Source: Desulfobacterales bacterium
GTDB taxonomy: Bacteria > Desulfobacterota > Desulfobacteria > Desulfobacterales > RPRI01
Length of the DNA: 11,653 bases
Reading direction: 5' to 3'
Assembly (NCBI GenBank): GCA_020052975.1
Contig: JAGVOC010000270.1
Coordinates: 1-11,653, forward strand
The position numbers and the translations under genes were made by a program. The notes below the pieces were generated by a model. That model searched no databases. It had not been told where the DNA came from and worked only from the letters and a program-made list of their open reading frames with translations. Position 1 is the stretch's first letter, and each line of letters opens with the position of its first letter. Below are positions 1-7,200 of the stretch, piece after piece.

Positions 1-1
1 C

Positions 2-475
2 GGCGCTGCGATGGGGTTTGAAGGTGAAGAAATAAATATTCTCAGAAATGCTTCGCTCCTCCATGACATCGGCAAGATAGGCACCTACGATATTATCCTC
101 GATAATCCGAAAAAGCTATCCCCGGAGGAGCATGATCTTATCAACATGCATCCGGTCAAGGGTGAGGCTATCCTGATACCCATAAAACAACTGGAGGCCG
201 TGCTCCCTATTATCCGGCACCACCATGAGCAGATGGACGGCACCGGATATCCTGACGGGTTAAAGGGTGAGGATATCCCTCTTTTCGCGAGAATCCTCTG
301 TGTAGCGGATTCCTTTGATTCCATGACATCGGACAGGCCTTACAGGCCCGCGCGCAATAAAGAGTACGCAATATCTGAACTGAAAATCTGCAGCGGCACC
401 CAGTTCGACCCTGCTGTGGTGAAGGCGTTTCTGGAAATTCTTGATGACATAGAGATACCCCGGAAATCTCTCTGA
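2..475 (+). CDS. HD-GYP domain cyclic-di-GMP phosphodiesterase (3' part only)
   Basis: This is the C-terminal part of an HD-GYP protein; the reading frame is open to the window edge, so the true start lies upstream, and the ATG at 11 is probably internal. Numbering from that ATG, the metal-binding HD pair is in LLHDIGKIG (residues 16-24), a further conserved His is in NMHPVKG, and the family-defining HHEQMDGTGYPDGLKG stretch is at 71-86. It is followed by the ARILCVADSFDSMTSDRPYR segment (93-112). All conserved metal ligands visible in this part are intact, so it should hydrolyse c-di-GMP. Any N-terminal sensory or receiver domain is outside the window. It ends at TGA 473-475. The region just downstream contains the remnant of an unrelated minus-strand gene, so it is probably not cotranscribed with the regulator at 647. 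Family assignment is firm; the input signal is unknown. Confidence 0.93.
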   Translation, partial: GAAMGFEGEEINILRNASLLHDIGKIGTYDIILDNPKKLSPEEHDLINMHPVKGEAILIPIKQLEAVLPIIRHHHEQMDGTGYPDGLKGEDIPLFARILCVADSFDSMTSDRPYRPARNKEYAISELKICSGTQFDPAVVKAFLEILDDIEIPRKSL

Positions 476-487
476 AGAAAGCTGCCG

Positions 488-571
488 TTATTCCTCTGAA
501 ACCTCGAAGATAAACTCGATTTCCACCGAAGCATTCAGCGGAAGCACGGTCACCCCTACCGCAGCGTGAGA
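488..571 (-). pseudogene. C-terminal remnant of a RidA/YjgF (UK114) family gene
   Basis: Read on the minus strand from about 571 down to the TAA at 490-488, the translation is SHAAVGVTVLPLN followed by ASVEIEFIFEVSEE and stop. This matches the C-terminal beta strand of RidA/YjgF proteins, which typically read R-x-A-V-G-V-x-x-L-P-x-G/N-x-x-V-E-I/V-E-x-I-F. Only about 28 recognisable codons survive, against about 125-155 in the family. Upstream the match fades, and an in-frame TAG lies at 595-593, so the rest of the gene is gone. This looks like a gene tail left after a deletion or rearrangement that placed the PAS-LuxR gene here. It could not make a functional enamine deaminase. The assignment rests on a short match and needs a database comparison. 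Confidence 0.6.
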
Positions 572-646
572 TTGCCAAGAGAAGTAAGAGAACTATCTTG
601 ACAAGAAAATTTTTTTTGGAAATGGTACAATGTTTTTAACTTCCTG

Positions 647-2056
647 ATGGATATATCAAAATATCATGAATTTTGGATATCAAAGATGGGGAAAAAAAAA
701 CAAAAGAGCAGCTCTTCAGAAAATTATCAACCCTCCGAAACGAAGGTTGCTCATTCCAACAAACCAAGACAACAGAACCCCGCATGTTTCATCCACCCGC
801 TGATCACTACTGATCACTACGAAAGGCAATGTTTCATATTAGAAAACCAGCATCCCTGTATCTTTGAATTTACTGGCATAGCTATGGTCATACTTGATGA
901 AGACACGACCATAGTATCAATGAACAAAGAGTGTGAGAAACTCATCGGATATACAAAAGAAGAAGCGGAGGGGAAAAAAAGCTGGACAGAATTTGTTGTG
1001 AACGAGGAACTGGAGAAATTAACAGAATATCACAGAAGAAGAAGAATAGACCCTACTCGTATTCCCCAGACTTATGAGACCCGTATAATCGATAAATTCA
1101 AAAATGTGAGGGATGTCTCTGTGAATGCTACGATGATCCCTAACACAAAAAAGAGCATAGCTTCTCTGCTAGATATAACCGAAAAAAATACTATTATGAG
1201 AGCGCTTAAGAAATCTGAGCAGACGTTTCGGGCGCTTGTTGAGCAACTCCCCAATACGGTTATCTATATTGCTGCACTCGATGAAAGCAGCACAACGCTC
1301 TATGTGAGTCCACAGATCGCTAACCTCCTTGGCTTTACGCAGGAGGAGTATGCAAAAAATCCGGAAATCTGGTATGAATGTCTCCATCCTGATGATAAAG
1401 CGAGGATTATGGACCAAATAGCCAGATACCATAAGACCGGAGAACAGTTCTGTGCGGAATATAAGATGTGCAGGAAAGACAAACAGATAATATGGTTTAG
1501 TGATCATGCGGAGATCATAAATGATGAAAAGGGGAACCCCATCTTTCTGCTTGGGGTGAATACCGATATTACCGAGCGAAAGGAGCATGAATTGAAGTTG
1601 AAGGAAAAAGAGATAGAGTTGGTGAGCCAGAATCAAAAACTTGAAGAAATGAATACGGCATTGGAGGTTCTCCTCAGAAAAGGAGAAAAGGATAAAAAAG
1701 AACTCGAAGATAAGGTTCTGATCAATATTAAGCAATTGATTATGCCATATGTCATGGAACTGAAAAAGATCGTTACTCATGCACAACAGAAAACAGTAGT
1801 AGAAATCATTGAATCAAACCTGGGAGACATAATCTCATCATTTGCATATACTTTGTCACAATTGAATCTGAATCTCACGCCTAAAGAGATTATGATCGCA
1901 AATCTGATCAAGCAGGGAAAAACAACTAAAGAGATTTGTGACCTGTTGAGATCCTCAGAAAAAGCAGTTTCCTTCCACAGGGGAAATATTAGAAAAAAGC
2001 TCGGATTGATGAACAAGAAGATAAGCCTCAAGTCCTTCCTTATAGCAAAAGCCTAA
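647..2056 (+). CDS. PAS-PAS-LuxR transcriptional regulator
   Basis: A 469-residue cytoplasmic regulator with no membrane segment. An N-terminal low-complexity stretch (about 1-60, rich in K, S, Q) precedes PAS domain 1 (about 65-180; core ILDEDTTIVSMNKECEKLIG) and PAS domain 2 (about 190-312, ending in LLGVNTDITERKEHE). A charged coiled coil follows (about 312-355), then a linker helix region. A LuxR/GerE-type helix-turn-helix occupies about 407-465 (LTPKEIMIANLIKQGKTTKE, then KAVSFHRGNIRKKLG as recognition helix). There is no histidine kinase, receiver or sigma54 AAA domain, so it probably senses a ligand or redox state through PAS and binds DNA directly. The ATG at 647 has no recognisable Shine-Dalgarno sequence; M14 (position 686) is an alternative start with no better one. 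A perfect 10-bp tandem duplication (801-820) lies in the poorly conserved N-terminus. Its targets are unknown; the cytochrome/formate dehydrogenase operon downstream is a natural candidate. Confidence 0.9.
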   Translation: MDISKYHEFWISKMGKKKQKSSSSENYQPSETKVAHSNKPRQQNPACFIHPLITTDHYERQCFILENQHPCIFEFTGIAMVILDEDTTIVSMNKECEKLIGYTKEEAEGKKSWTEFVVNEELEKLTEYHRRRRIDPTRIPQTYETRIIDKFKNVRDVSVNATMIPNTKKSIASLLDITEKNTIMRALKKSEQTFRALVEQLPNTVIYIAALDESSTTLYVSPQIANLLGFTQEEYAKNPEIWYECLHPDDKARIMDQIARYHKTGEQFCAEYKMCRKDKQIIWFSDHAEIINDEKGNPIFLLGVNTDITERKEHELKLKEKEIELVSQNQKLEEMNTALEVLLRKGEKDKKELEDKVLINIKQLIMPYVMELKKIVTHAQQKTVVEIIESNLGDIISSFAYTLSQLNLNLTPKEIMIANLIKQGKTTKEICDLLRSSEKAVSFHRGNIRKKLGLMNKKISLKSFLIAKA

Positions 2057-2078
2057 TTATAATTACTAGCTTGATCTT

Positions 2079-2123
2079 AGCAAAAACCTGTCTACTATTT
2101 AGCATTGAATAGTTTTTTTTGCT
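2079..2123 (+). terminator. Probable terminator after the PAS-LuxR gene
   Basis: An inner stem ACTATT (2094-2099) pairs with AATAGT (2108-2113) around an 8-base loop and runs into eight T residues (2113-2120). An outer pair AGCAAAAA (2079-2086) with TTTTTGCT (2116-2123) encloses it. The stem is AT-rich and therefore weak, but the T run and its position 22 bases after the stop codon fit intrinsic termination. The outer A/T symmetry could allow action on either strand. Confidence 0.5.
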
Positions 2124-2141
2124 CTTGGTAAAGTTAATGTA

Positions 2142-2183
2142 CATGAAAACATTTCATGCATGATATTGAATTGTTTCATGAAA
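2142..2183. promoter_or_regulatory. Operator-like cluster of CATGAAA/TTTCATG half sites
   Basis: CATGAAA (2142-2148), a 3-base spacer and TTTCATG (2152-2158) form a perfect inverted repeat. A second palindrome, TTTCATGAAA, lies at 2174-2183. The same 7-mer therefore occurs four times in 42 bases, counting both strands, with palindrome centres about 28 bases apart (just under three helical turns). This arrangement suggests a dimeric DNA-binding protein. It sits just after the PAS-LuxR gene and 490 bases before the cytochrome/formate dehydrogenase operon. Which protein binds, and which gene is controlled, cannot be read from the sequence. Confidence 0.4.
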
Positions 2184-2316
2184 TTCCTTATGTTCCTTCG
2201 CGTTTATGGTGTTGTGTGGTTGGTGTCAGAAAGAGAAGTTCTGTGAAAAGAGTTGGGGGGGTCAAACGCCTCATGTCCTCTGGGTGATGACCAAATTATC
2301 CCAGAGCTTCCCCAAG

Positions 2317-2342
2317 ATGAGGCAGGCAGAAGCCTGCCTCAT
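2317..2342. repeat. Perfect 11-bp GC-rich hairpin
   Basis: ATGAGGCAGGC (2317-2327) and GCCTGCCTCAT (2332-2342) form a perfect stem with an AGAA loop. It has no T run on the + strand (it is followed by TAAAAATAAA) and none on the minus strand, so it is not a classical terminator. It may be a dispersed palindromic repeat, or a transcript-stabilising or pausing structure ahead of the operon. Confidence 0.55.
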
Positions 2343-2556
2343 TAAAAATAAACTGAAATGTTTGCAGAACAATTAGTATCCGTCTTTTCAGTACGAAGAC
2401 AGGTGGAAGTATCATGCACAGCAGGGGGTTAAAGGGCGAGGGAGAATGCATATGCAAGACATCAGAACCTTTAGGTATTCTCTCCTTATGTTTTTTCAAA
2501 TTCCTCTCTTTGTATTTTGTATTGGGAGAGAAGGCGGTTTAAAAATCGTATCTGCA

Positions 2557-2669
2557 AAAGGAGGTGAAAGAATTTGAATGCGAAATGCTCCGGAAAAGGA
2601 GCGCAGAATTATTCGGGGGTTAACAGAATCACGAAATGGAGGAATGAATAAAGAAATGGAGGTGAACGT
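2557..2669 (+). promoter_or_regulatory. Cytochrome leader with stacked ribosome binding sites and tiny ORFs
   Basis: Three Shine-Dalgarno-like tracts lie in 110 bases: AAAGGAGGTG (2557-2565 region), ATGGAGG (about 2637-2642) and GGAGGTGA (2658-2665). The last serves the cytochrome ATG at 2670. The first is well placed for a TTG at 2574, giving a 25-codon ORF ending at 2651. It also precedes an ATG at 2578, giving a 31-codon ORF whose TGA (2671-2673) overlaps the cytochrome start as ATGA. A GCTCC-GGAAAA-GGAGC hairpin (2587-2602) lies inside both. This could be a translationally coupled leader, or a single ribosome binding site with chance neighbours. Confidence 0.35.
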
Positions 2670-3347
2670 ATGAAGAAGTTTTTATTCTCAATTCTTTGTA
2701 TAGTGATTGTAACAGGCATGGCAACCATCGTCTGGGCCTCGGTAATTGGATCGCCTCACGAACTTGCGCCCGAACCCTGTGCCATGTGCCATACGCCCCA
2801 TCACGCCGCAGATCAATACCCGTTATGGAACAGATATCAGGCTACACAGGAGTATGACATGTATGAGTCAATTACCTTTGATATGACTCCTGCTTTAGAA
2901 CCCCGTGCTCCTTCAATTCTCTGCCTGACCTGTCATAATGGTATTTTGAGCGGACTGGTCAACTACCCCGGCCCCTGCTCAGTTGCTGATTCGGCATACG
3001 ACCTTGAGATTTCCGGTTGTGCTGACCTTGGAACGGACCTCACAAATGACCATCCGATAAGCTTTGACTATGTTAGCACAGATGATGCGGATGGCAACGT
3101 TTTCCCAGCAGCATTACAAGTAGTAGGTGGAAGAACAGGCAGACTGAGTATAACAGGTTCTATCAGTGGTACTCAATATTTTCTTTATGGCGAAGGAAGT
3201 ACTCTTGCCAACTGGTTTGAGTGTACAACATGCCATTCTGTGCACGATACTGAAGATTATCCAGGGAAAGGCGATTATCAGGTGTTTTTCCTGAGAAACG
3301 ACAATACCGGGTCAACCATGTGTCTTGATTGCCATACGGCAAGGTAG
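2670..3347 (+). CDS. Exported tetraheme c-type cytochrome, first gene of the formate dehydrogenase operon
   Basis: A 225-residue precursor. A Sec signal peptide spans about 1-23 (MKKFLFSILCIVIV, ending VWA before SVIGSP), so the mature protein is periplasmic. Four CXXCH heme-attachment motifs are present: CAMCH (37-41), CLTCH (85-89), CTTCH (185-189) and CLDCH (218-222), each able to bind one heme c. The motifs are paired at the two ends and leave a stretch of about 95 residues (90-184) without any, which is unusual for so small a multiheme protein. The start has a strong GGAGGTGA site 4 bases upstream. The gene is followed after 75 bases by fdhB and then fdhA, so it probably supplies the electron-accepting cytochrome subunit of a periplasmic formate dehydrogenase. 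That is analogous to the cytochrome c3 subunit of Desulfovibrio FdhABC but not clearly the same fold. The role is inferred from context. Confidence 0.88.
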   Translation: MKKFLFSILCIVIVTGMATIVWASVIGSPHELAPEPCAMCHTPHHAADQYPLWNRYQATQEYDMYESITFDMTPALEPRAPSILCLTCHNGILSGLVNYPGPCSVADSAYDLEISGCADLGTDLTNDHPISFDYVSTDDADGNVFPAALQVVGGRTGRLSITGSISGTQYFLYGEGSTLANWFECTTCHSVHDTEDYPGKGDYQVFFLRNDNTGSTMCLDCHTAR

Positions 3348-3390
3348 AGTACAGGATGATACGGAATAGTAACAAGAAGAGATTACGGAG

Positions 3391-3435
3391 AGGAGGCAAT
3401 CTGCTATGAAAGGAGGTAATCTATGGCAGCAATAA
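3391..3435 (+). promoter_or_regulatory. Duplicated ribosome binding site with a nine-codon ORF before fdhB
   Basis: AGGAGGCAATCT (3391-3402) and AGGAGGTAATCT (3411-3422) are 12-mers differing at one base, 20 bases apart. Each is followed by an ATG, at 3406 and 3423. The second starts fdhB. The first opens a nine-codon ORF (MKGGNLWQQ) that contains the fdhB ribosome binding site and stops at TAA 3433-3435, inside fdhB. Translation of the short ORF would cross the fdhB start region, so it could raise or lower fdhB initiation. It may equally be a by-product of a small duplication. Confidence 0.4.
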
Positions 3436-4187
3436 TGATGTTTATTGATACATCAAAGTGCATAGGGTGCAAGGCCTGCCAGGTGGCATGCAAGCAGTGG
3501 CATTCACTGCCTGTGGAATCAACTTCGTTTAACGGTTCATACACAAATCCCCCTGATTTATCAGGCAGCACACTGACATTTGTCAATTTTCAGGAGATAG
3601 TGTCCGGGGGAAAACTGCTGTTCACTTTCCTGAAAAGACAGTGCATGCATTGCAACAAAGCCGCATGCCAGGCCAAATGTACTAAGGGAGTAGAAAAAAC
3701 AAGCGAGGGGTTTGTCGTTTTTAACGATAAATGTACCCCCGCCAATGTAAGAATATCACCTAAAGATAAAAAAGCCCTAATCGCTTTAGGAAAGGACCCA
3801 GAGGATCCTGTTGTACAAAGAGAATATTTTTTAGACGCATGTCCCTATAAGGTTTCGCGATATGACGCGGTTAATGATAAGTTTGTAAAGTGTGACATGT
3901 GCTTTGACAGACAGGGCGGTCCTTATGTCACGTTCAGGGACGGCAAACCTACTACAGCATGTGAACTCACGTGTCCGCCAGGGGCTATAATTACTGATGG
4001 GAAAGGACCTATAATGGCTGCGGCTCAAGCGAGACTCAGGGAGATTAAGACACAATATCCCAAGGCAACGCTCTGGGGCGGAAGGGGACGTGTAATATTT
4101 CTCCTTACCGAAAACCCCGCCAATTATCAGATGGAGATAGGCGTGTCAAACTATAAGTTGGGCAACTATGGGTTAGTGGCTGTTTAG
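3423..4187 (+). CDS. fdhB: Formate dehydrogenase iron-sulphur (beta) subunit
   Basis: A 254-residue ferredoxin-type subunit of the DMSO-reductase/FdnH class, which carries electrons from the catalytic subunit to the next carrier. Cysteine groups in order are C13-x2-C16-x2-C19-x3-C23, C74-x2-C77-x4-C82-x3-C86, a lone C104, C140 in DACPYKV, C157-x2-C160 in KCDMCFDR, and C180-x3-C184 in ACELTCPPG. These 14 cysteines suit three, perhaps four, [4Fe-4S] clusters. One of the usual four-Cys runs is reduced to C104, as in the shorter Desulfovibrio-type beta subunits. Unlike E. coli FdnH it lacks a C-terminal membrane helix: the protein ends in a short soluble tail (LGNYGLVAV). It has no signal peptide of its own and probably crosses the membrane in complex with Tat-targeted FdhA. 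The start is supported by an AGGAGG site. It lies 75 bases after the cytochrome gene and 111 bases before fdhA. Confidence 0.92.
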   Translation: MAAIMMFIDTSKCIGCKACQVACKQWHSLPVESTSFNGSYTNPPDLSGSTLTFVNFQEIVSGGKLLFTFLKRQCMHCNKAACQAKCTKGVEKTSEGFVVFNDKCTPANVRISPKDKKALIALGKDPEDPVVQREYFLDACPYKVSRYDAVNDKFVKCDMCFDRQGGPYVTFRDGKPTTACELTCPPGAIITDGKGPIMAAAQARLREIKTQYPKATLWGGRGRVIFLLTENPANYQMEIGVSNYKLGNYGLVAV

Positions 4188-4191
4188 CGCC

Positions 4192-4299
4192 ATGGGAAAA
4201 AGACAATGTACAGTCAATGTACTATTAAAGGAAGCTATGAACAAAGTAACTTTTCGCAGGAGACTTCTGAAAAGTTCTAAAGAGAAAGGAGGGAGTTAA
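4192..4299 (+). CDS. Possible 35-codon ORF coupled to fdhA
   Basis: An ATG at 4192 opens a frame of 35 codons (beginning MGKRQCTVNVLLKEAMNKV and ending SSKEKGGS) whose TAA (4297-4299) overlaps the fdhA start codon as TAATG. It is basic and contains FRRRLLKSS, which looks like a degenerate twin-arginine motif, but no hydrophobic stretch follows. No good ribosome binding site precedes 4192. An internal ATG at 4237 has AAAGGAAG just upstream and would give 20 residues. Small Tat-target ORFs are known beside formate dehydrogenase genes in other bacteria, but I cannot show this is one. It may be non-coding spacer. Confidence 0.22.
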   Translation: MGKRQCTVNVLLKEAMNKVTFRRRLLKSSKEKGGS

Positions 4300-7200
4300 T
4301 GGCTATAACACGAAGAGATTTTCTTAAGTATACCGCTGTAGCCGGTGCTTCGCTCTATTTGGGCATCTTCGACCTCGCGCCCGTTAAAGCATATGCCGAT
4401 GCCAATCCGCCTGAATGGACGTACGAAACATACAATATCTGTCCATATTGCGGAGTCGGATGCGGTGTGATTGTAGGAGCGAACGGCGCCGGGCAGATTA
4501 CCTACGTCCAGGGCGACCCTGAAAATCCCAATAACCTGGGATCATTATGTTCGAAGGGTGCAAACGCAGGCGAGTTGAATCATATCGATGGATATGTAGG
4601 TCCGACAGCCACATACAAGGCTGCTGATTCGGAGAGGGTAATCACCCCCTTGAGGCGTTCCCCGGGGGCGTCAGATTGGACCCCGATAGACTGGGACACA
4701 GCACTCAACGAAATTGCCGGTTTGATAAACACTACCCGCGGTACTGTCGATGCCGATATGAAATGCACAAGTATTGCTGTCCTGGGCACGGCAAAGGACA
4801 CCAACGAAGAGTGCTACCTATTAACAAAACTGATGAGGTCTCTGGGCATTGTCTACCTCGAGCATTGCGCCCGTCTCTGACACTCTGCAACCGTAGCGGC
4901 TCTGGGAGAGTCGTTTGGCAGAGGATGTATGACACAGAGTTGGACAGATATCAAGAATGCCGACGTCGTAATGATTATAGGCAGTAATACCGCAGAGAAC
5001 CACCCGATGGGCTTCAAGCATATAGAAGAGGCAAGAAAAGAAGGTGGCATACTTATCAATGTCGACCCCCGTTTTAACAGGAGTTCGGCAAAGGCCGACA
5101 TTTATGCGCCAATGCGCTCCGGGACGGATATCGCCTTCATCGGGGGCATGATCAAGTATGCGATAGACAATGGCCTCTACAATGCGAAATATGTCAGGGA
5201 ATGCACGAATGCGCTCTTTATGCTGAATAGTGGTTTTGAGACATGCGCTGAGGGCACGTCCGGGGTATTTTCCGGGTTCACCGCTGGCACTTATGATGCA
5301 ACTCTTGATGCCACCCTGGATTCATCATATTCCAAGGCAACCTGGGACTATGATGTACCGCTAGCCCCTACTGTGGCACCAAGCCTGGATACGCCGGGCT
5401 GTGTATTCCAGAAGCTCAAGAAGCATTTCGAGAACTATACGATAGCGAATGTGTGCGCCATTACAGGCACACCCCAGGCAGTATATCAGCAGGTTTGCGA
5501 GGCTTTCTGCTCGACCCGTGCGGATGACAAGTCGGCAACTATTCTGTATGCAATGGGAACCACGCAGCACACTGTCGGAACGCAGAACATCAGGGCCTAT
5601 TCCATACTGCAGTTGCTAATGGGCAACATGGGAGTTGCAGGAGGCGGCATCAACGCATTGAGGGGCCAGAACAATGTGCAGGGTGCAACAGACCAGGCTG
5701 TACTGGAGCATATACTGCCCGGTTACCTGAAAGTTCCTACACCGGCTCAAAATACTTTGGACCTTTATAAGACCGCTAACTACAACGCAGCACAGACCGT
5801 TGAGCCCGTCACACCTTATACTGTGAGGGGAGCAGCGGTAGACCCGCCCAGCTTGCATTGGTGGAAGAATGGAACCAAATACATCGCAAGCATGCTTAAG
5901 GCATGGTGGCCGACAGTAGACCACAACACATCGTATACGTATCTCCCGAGGAAAACAGCGAACTACACCATCCTCTCGATGTTCGATGCTATTCACAATG
6001 ACCTTGTACCGGGTGCCATCTTTATCGGCGAAAATCCGGCGGTAAGCGACCCTGACAGCGAGCATGTGAGGGAGGCCTTAGGGCATCTCGATTGGCTGGT
6101 CTGCGTCGATCCTTACGAGACGGAGACAGCGGCCTTCTGGAAGAGACCGGGCGCCACTCCTGGTTCTATAGGCACCACCGTCTATCTGTTGCCCGCAGCC
6201 GTGGGTATCGAGAAGTACGGCTCATTCAGCAACAGCGGCAGGTGGGCTCAGTGGGCTTATAGGGGTGGAAATCCTCCGGGGTACGAGCCTGGCTTTGCTG
6301 CAGGGGTAACTGGGGCCAAGGCTGACATGGATATTCTTACAGAACTTGGCCTAAGACTTCAGGCTATCATTGCGGACGCTCCTGTTTTGAGCCTCAGCTG
6401 GCCATGCCTGAACTACGCGGGTGAGACTGACGATGCGTTGGCTGAGCTGATCGCGAAGGAGATGCATGGGTATGTCATCGATCCAGTAACAGGTGTAACG
6501 GGAGCTCTCGTTAATAACTTTGTCGCCTTAGCGGACAACGGCACAACGGCGTGCGGCAACTGGCTCTGTTCCGGTTCTTTTGCCTTAGCCCTTGATTCCT
6601 TTGAAAGCCCGAATCAGGGTGCTATATGGCCTGCCGGCGGAGTCGGCAACAGGATGAAGAGGCGCTACTCTGCGGACGTTTGCCACCTGGGACCGGCTAA
6701 CGACCCCCAGTACGCAACCAACCAGATAGGCCTCTATTCCTACTGGACATGGTGCTGGCCTATCAACAGGAGAATCGTTTACAACCGCGCAGCAACCTAC
6801 CAGAGCGACGGCGGATCTTCAGGCGCCGGTCTTGCAGGCGACCCTCTCGCTCCAAGCAAGTACGTCATCAGATGGGACGGCGCGAAATGGGTAGGCGACA
6901 TGTGGGATGGTGGAGCTGCACCAGGAACTGCATATCCCTTCATCATGACGAAGGACGGTCATGGCCACCTGTTCGGAGGATGGTCTATGGCAGAGGGTCC
7001 GTTCCCGTGGCACTATGAACCTGCGGAAAGTCCGATAGCTTACCCGGGTTGGCTGGGTGCTTACAGGATGAACCCGACGGTTCATTTGTATACTGGTAGC
7101 GCATTCGCAACGCACGGGGACCCGACTTATAACATCTTCGCCACGTCTTACAGGCTGACCGAACACTATCATACGGGAACCATGACGAGGAACAGCCCGC

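Larger units (their letters stand above)
2057..2669. other. 613-base intergenic region, regulatory and repeat content
   Basis: No convincing gene lies between the PAS-LuxR gene and the cytochrome gene. In order it holds a nested stem with a T run (2079-2123), a CATGAAA/TTTCATG cluster (2142-2183), a G7 run (about 2254-2260), a perfect 11-bp hairpin (2317-2342), and an ACTGAAA...TTTCAGT inverted pair (2352-2358 and 2386-2392). Then come a TGCATATGCA palindrome (2447-2456), a TTCTCTCC/GGAGAGAA pair (2478-2485 with 2525-2532), and the ribosome-binding-site-rich leader (2557-2669). I could not identify a good sigma70 or sigma54 promoter for the downstream operon by eye. Confidence 0.5.

Noticed and set aside
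598..631. TTGACA (598-603) and TACAAT (626-631) as a promoter for the PAS-LuxR gene
   Set aside because: The spacer is 22 bases, too long for a normal sigma70 promoter, and no better -35 lies 16-18 bases from TACAAT.
2206..2376. A 56-codon cysteine-containing ORF (MVLCGWCQKEKFCEK...)
   Set aside because: It has no ribosome binding site, its second half is the 11-bp hairpin, and it resembles no family I know; probably chance.
2200..2420. A sigma54 promoter (GG-N10-GC) for the operon
   Set aside because: The nearest candidate, around 2404-2417, has the wrong GG-to-GC spacing.
2296..2499. A minus-strand ORF of 67 codons in the 613-base gap
   Set aside because: It crosses the hairpin, has no ribosome binding site and shows no protein-like pattern.
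2400..2669. A cyclic-di-GMP (GEMM) riboswitch ahead of the cytochrome gene
   Set aside because: Such switches precede multiheme cytochromes in some relatives and an HD-GYP gene is near, but I see neither the conserved receptor core nor the paired tetraloop structure.
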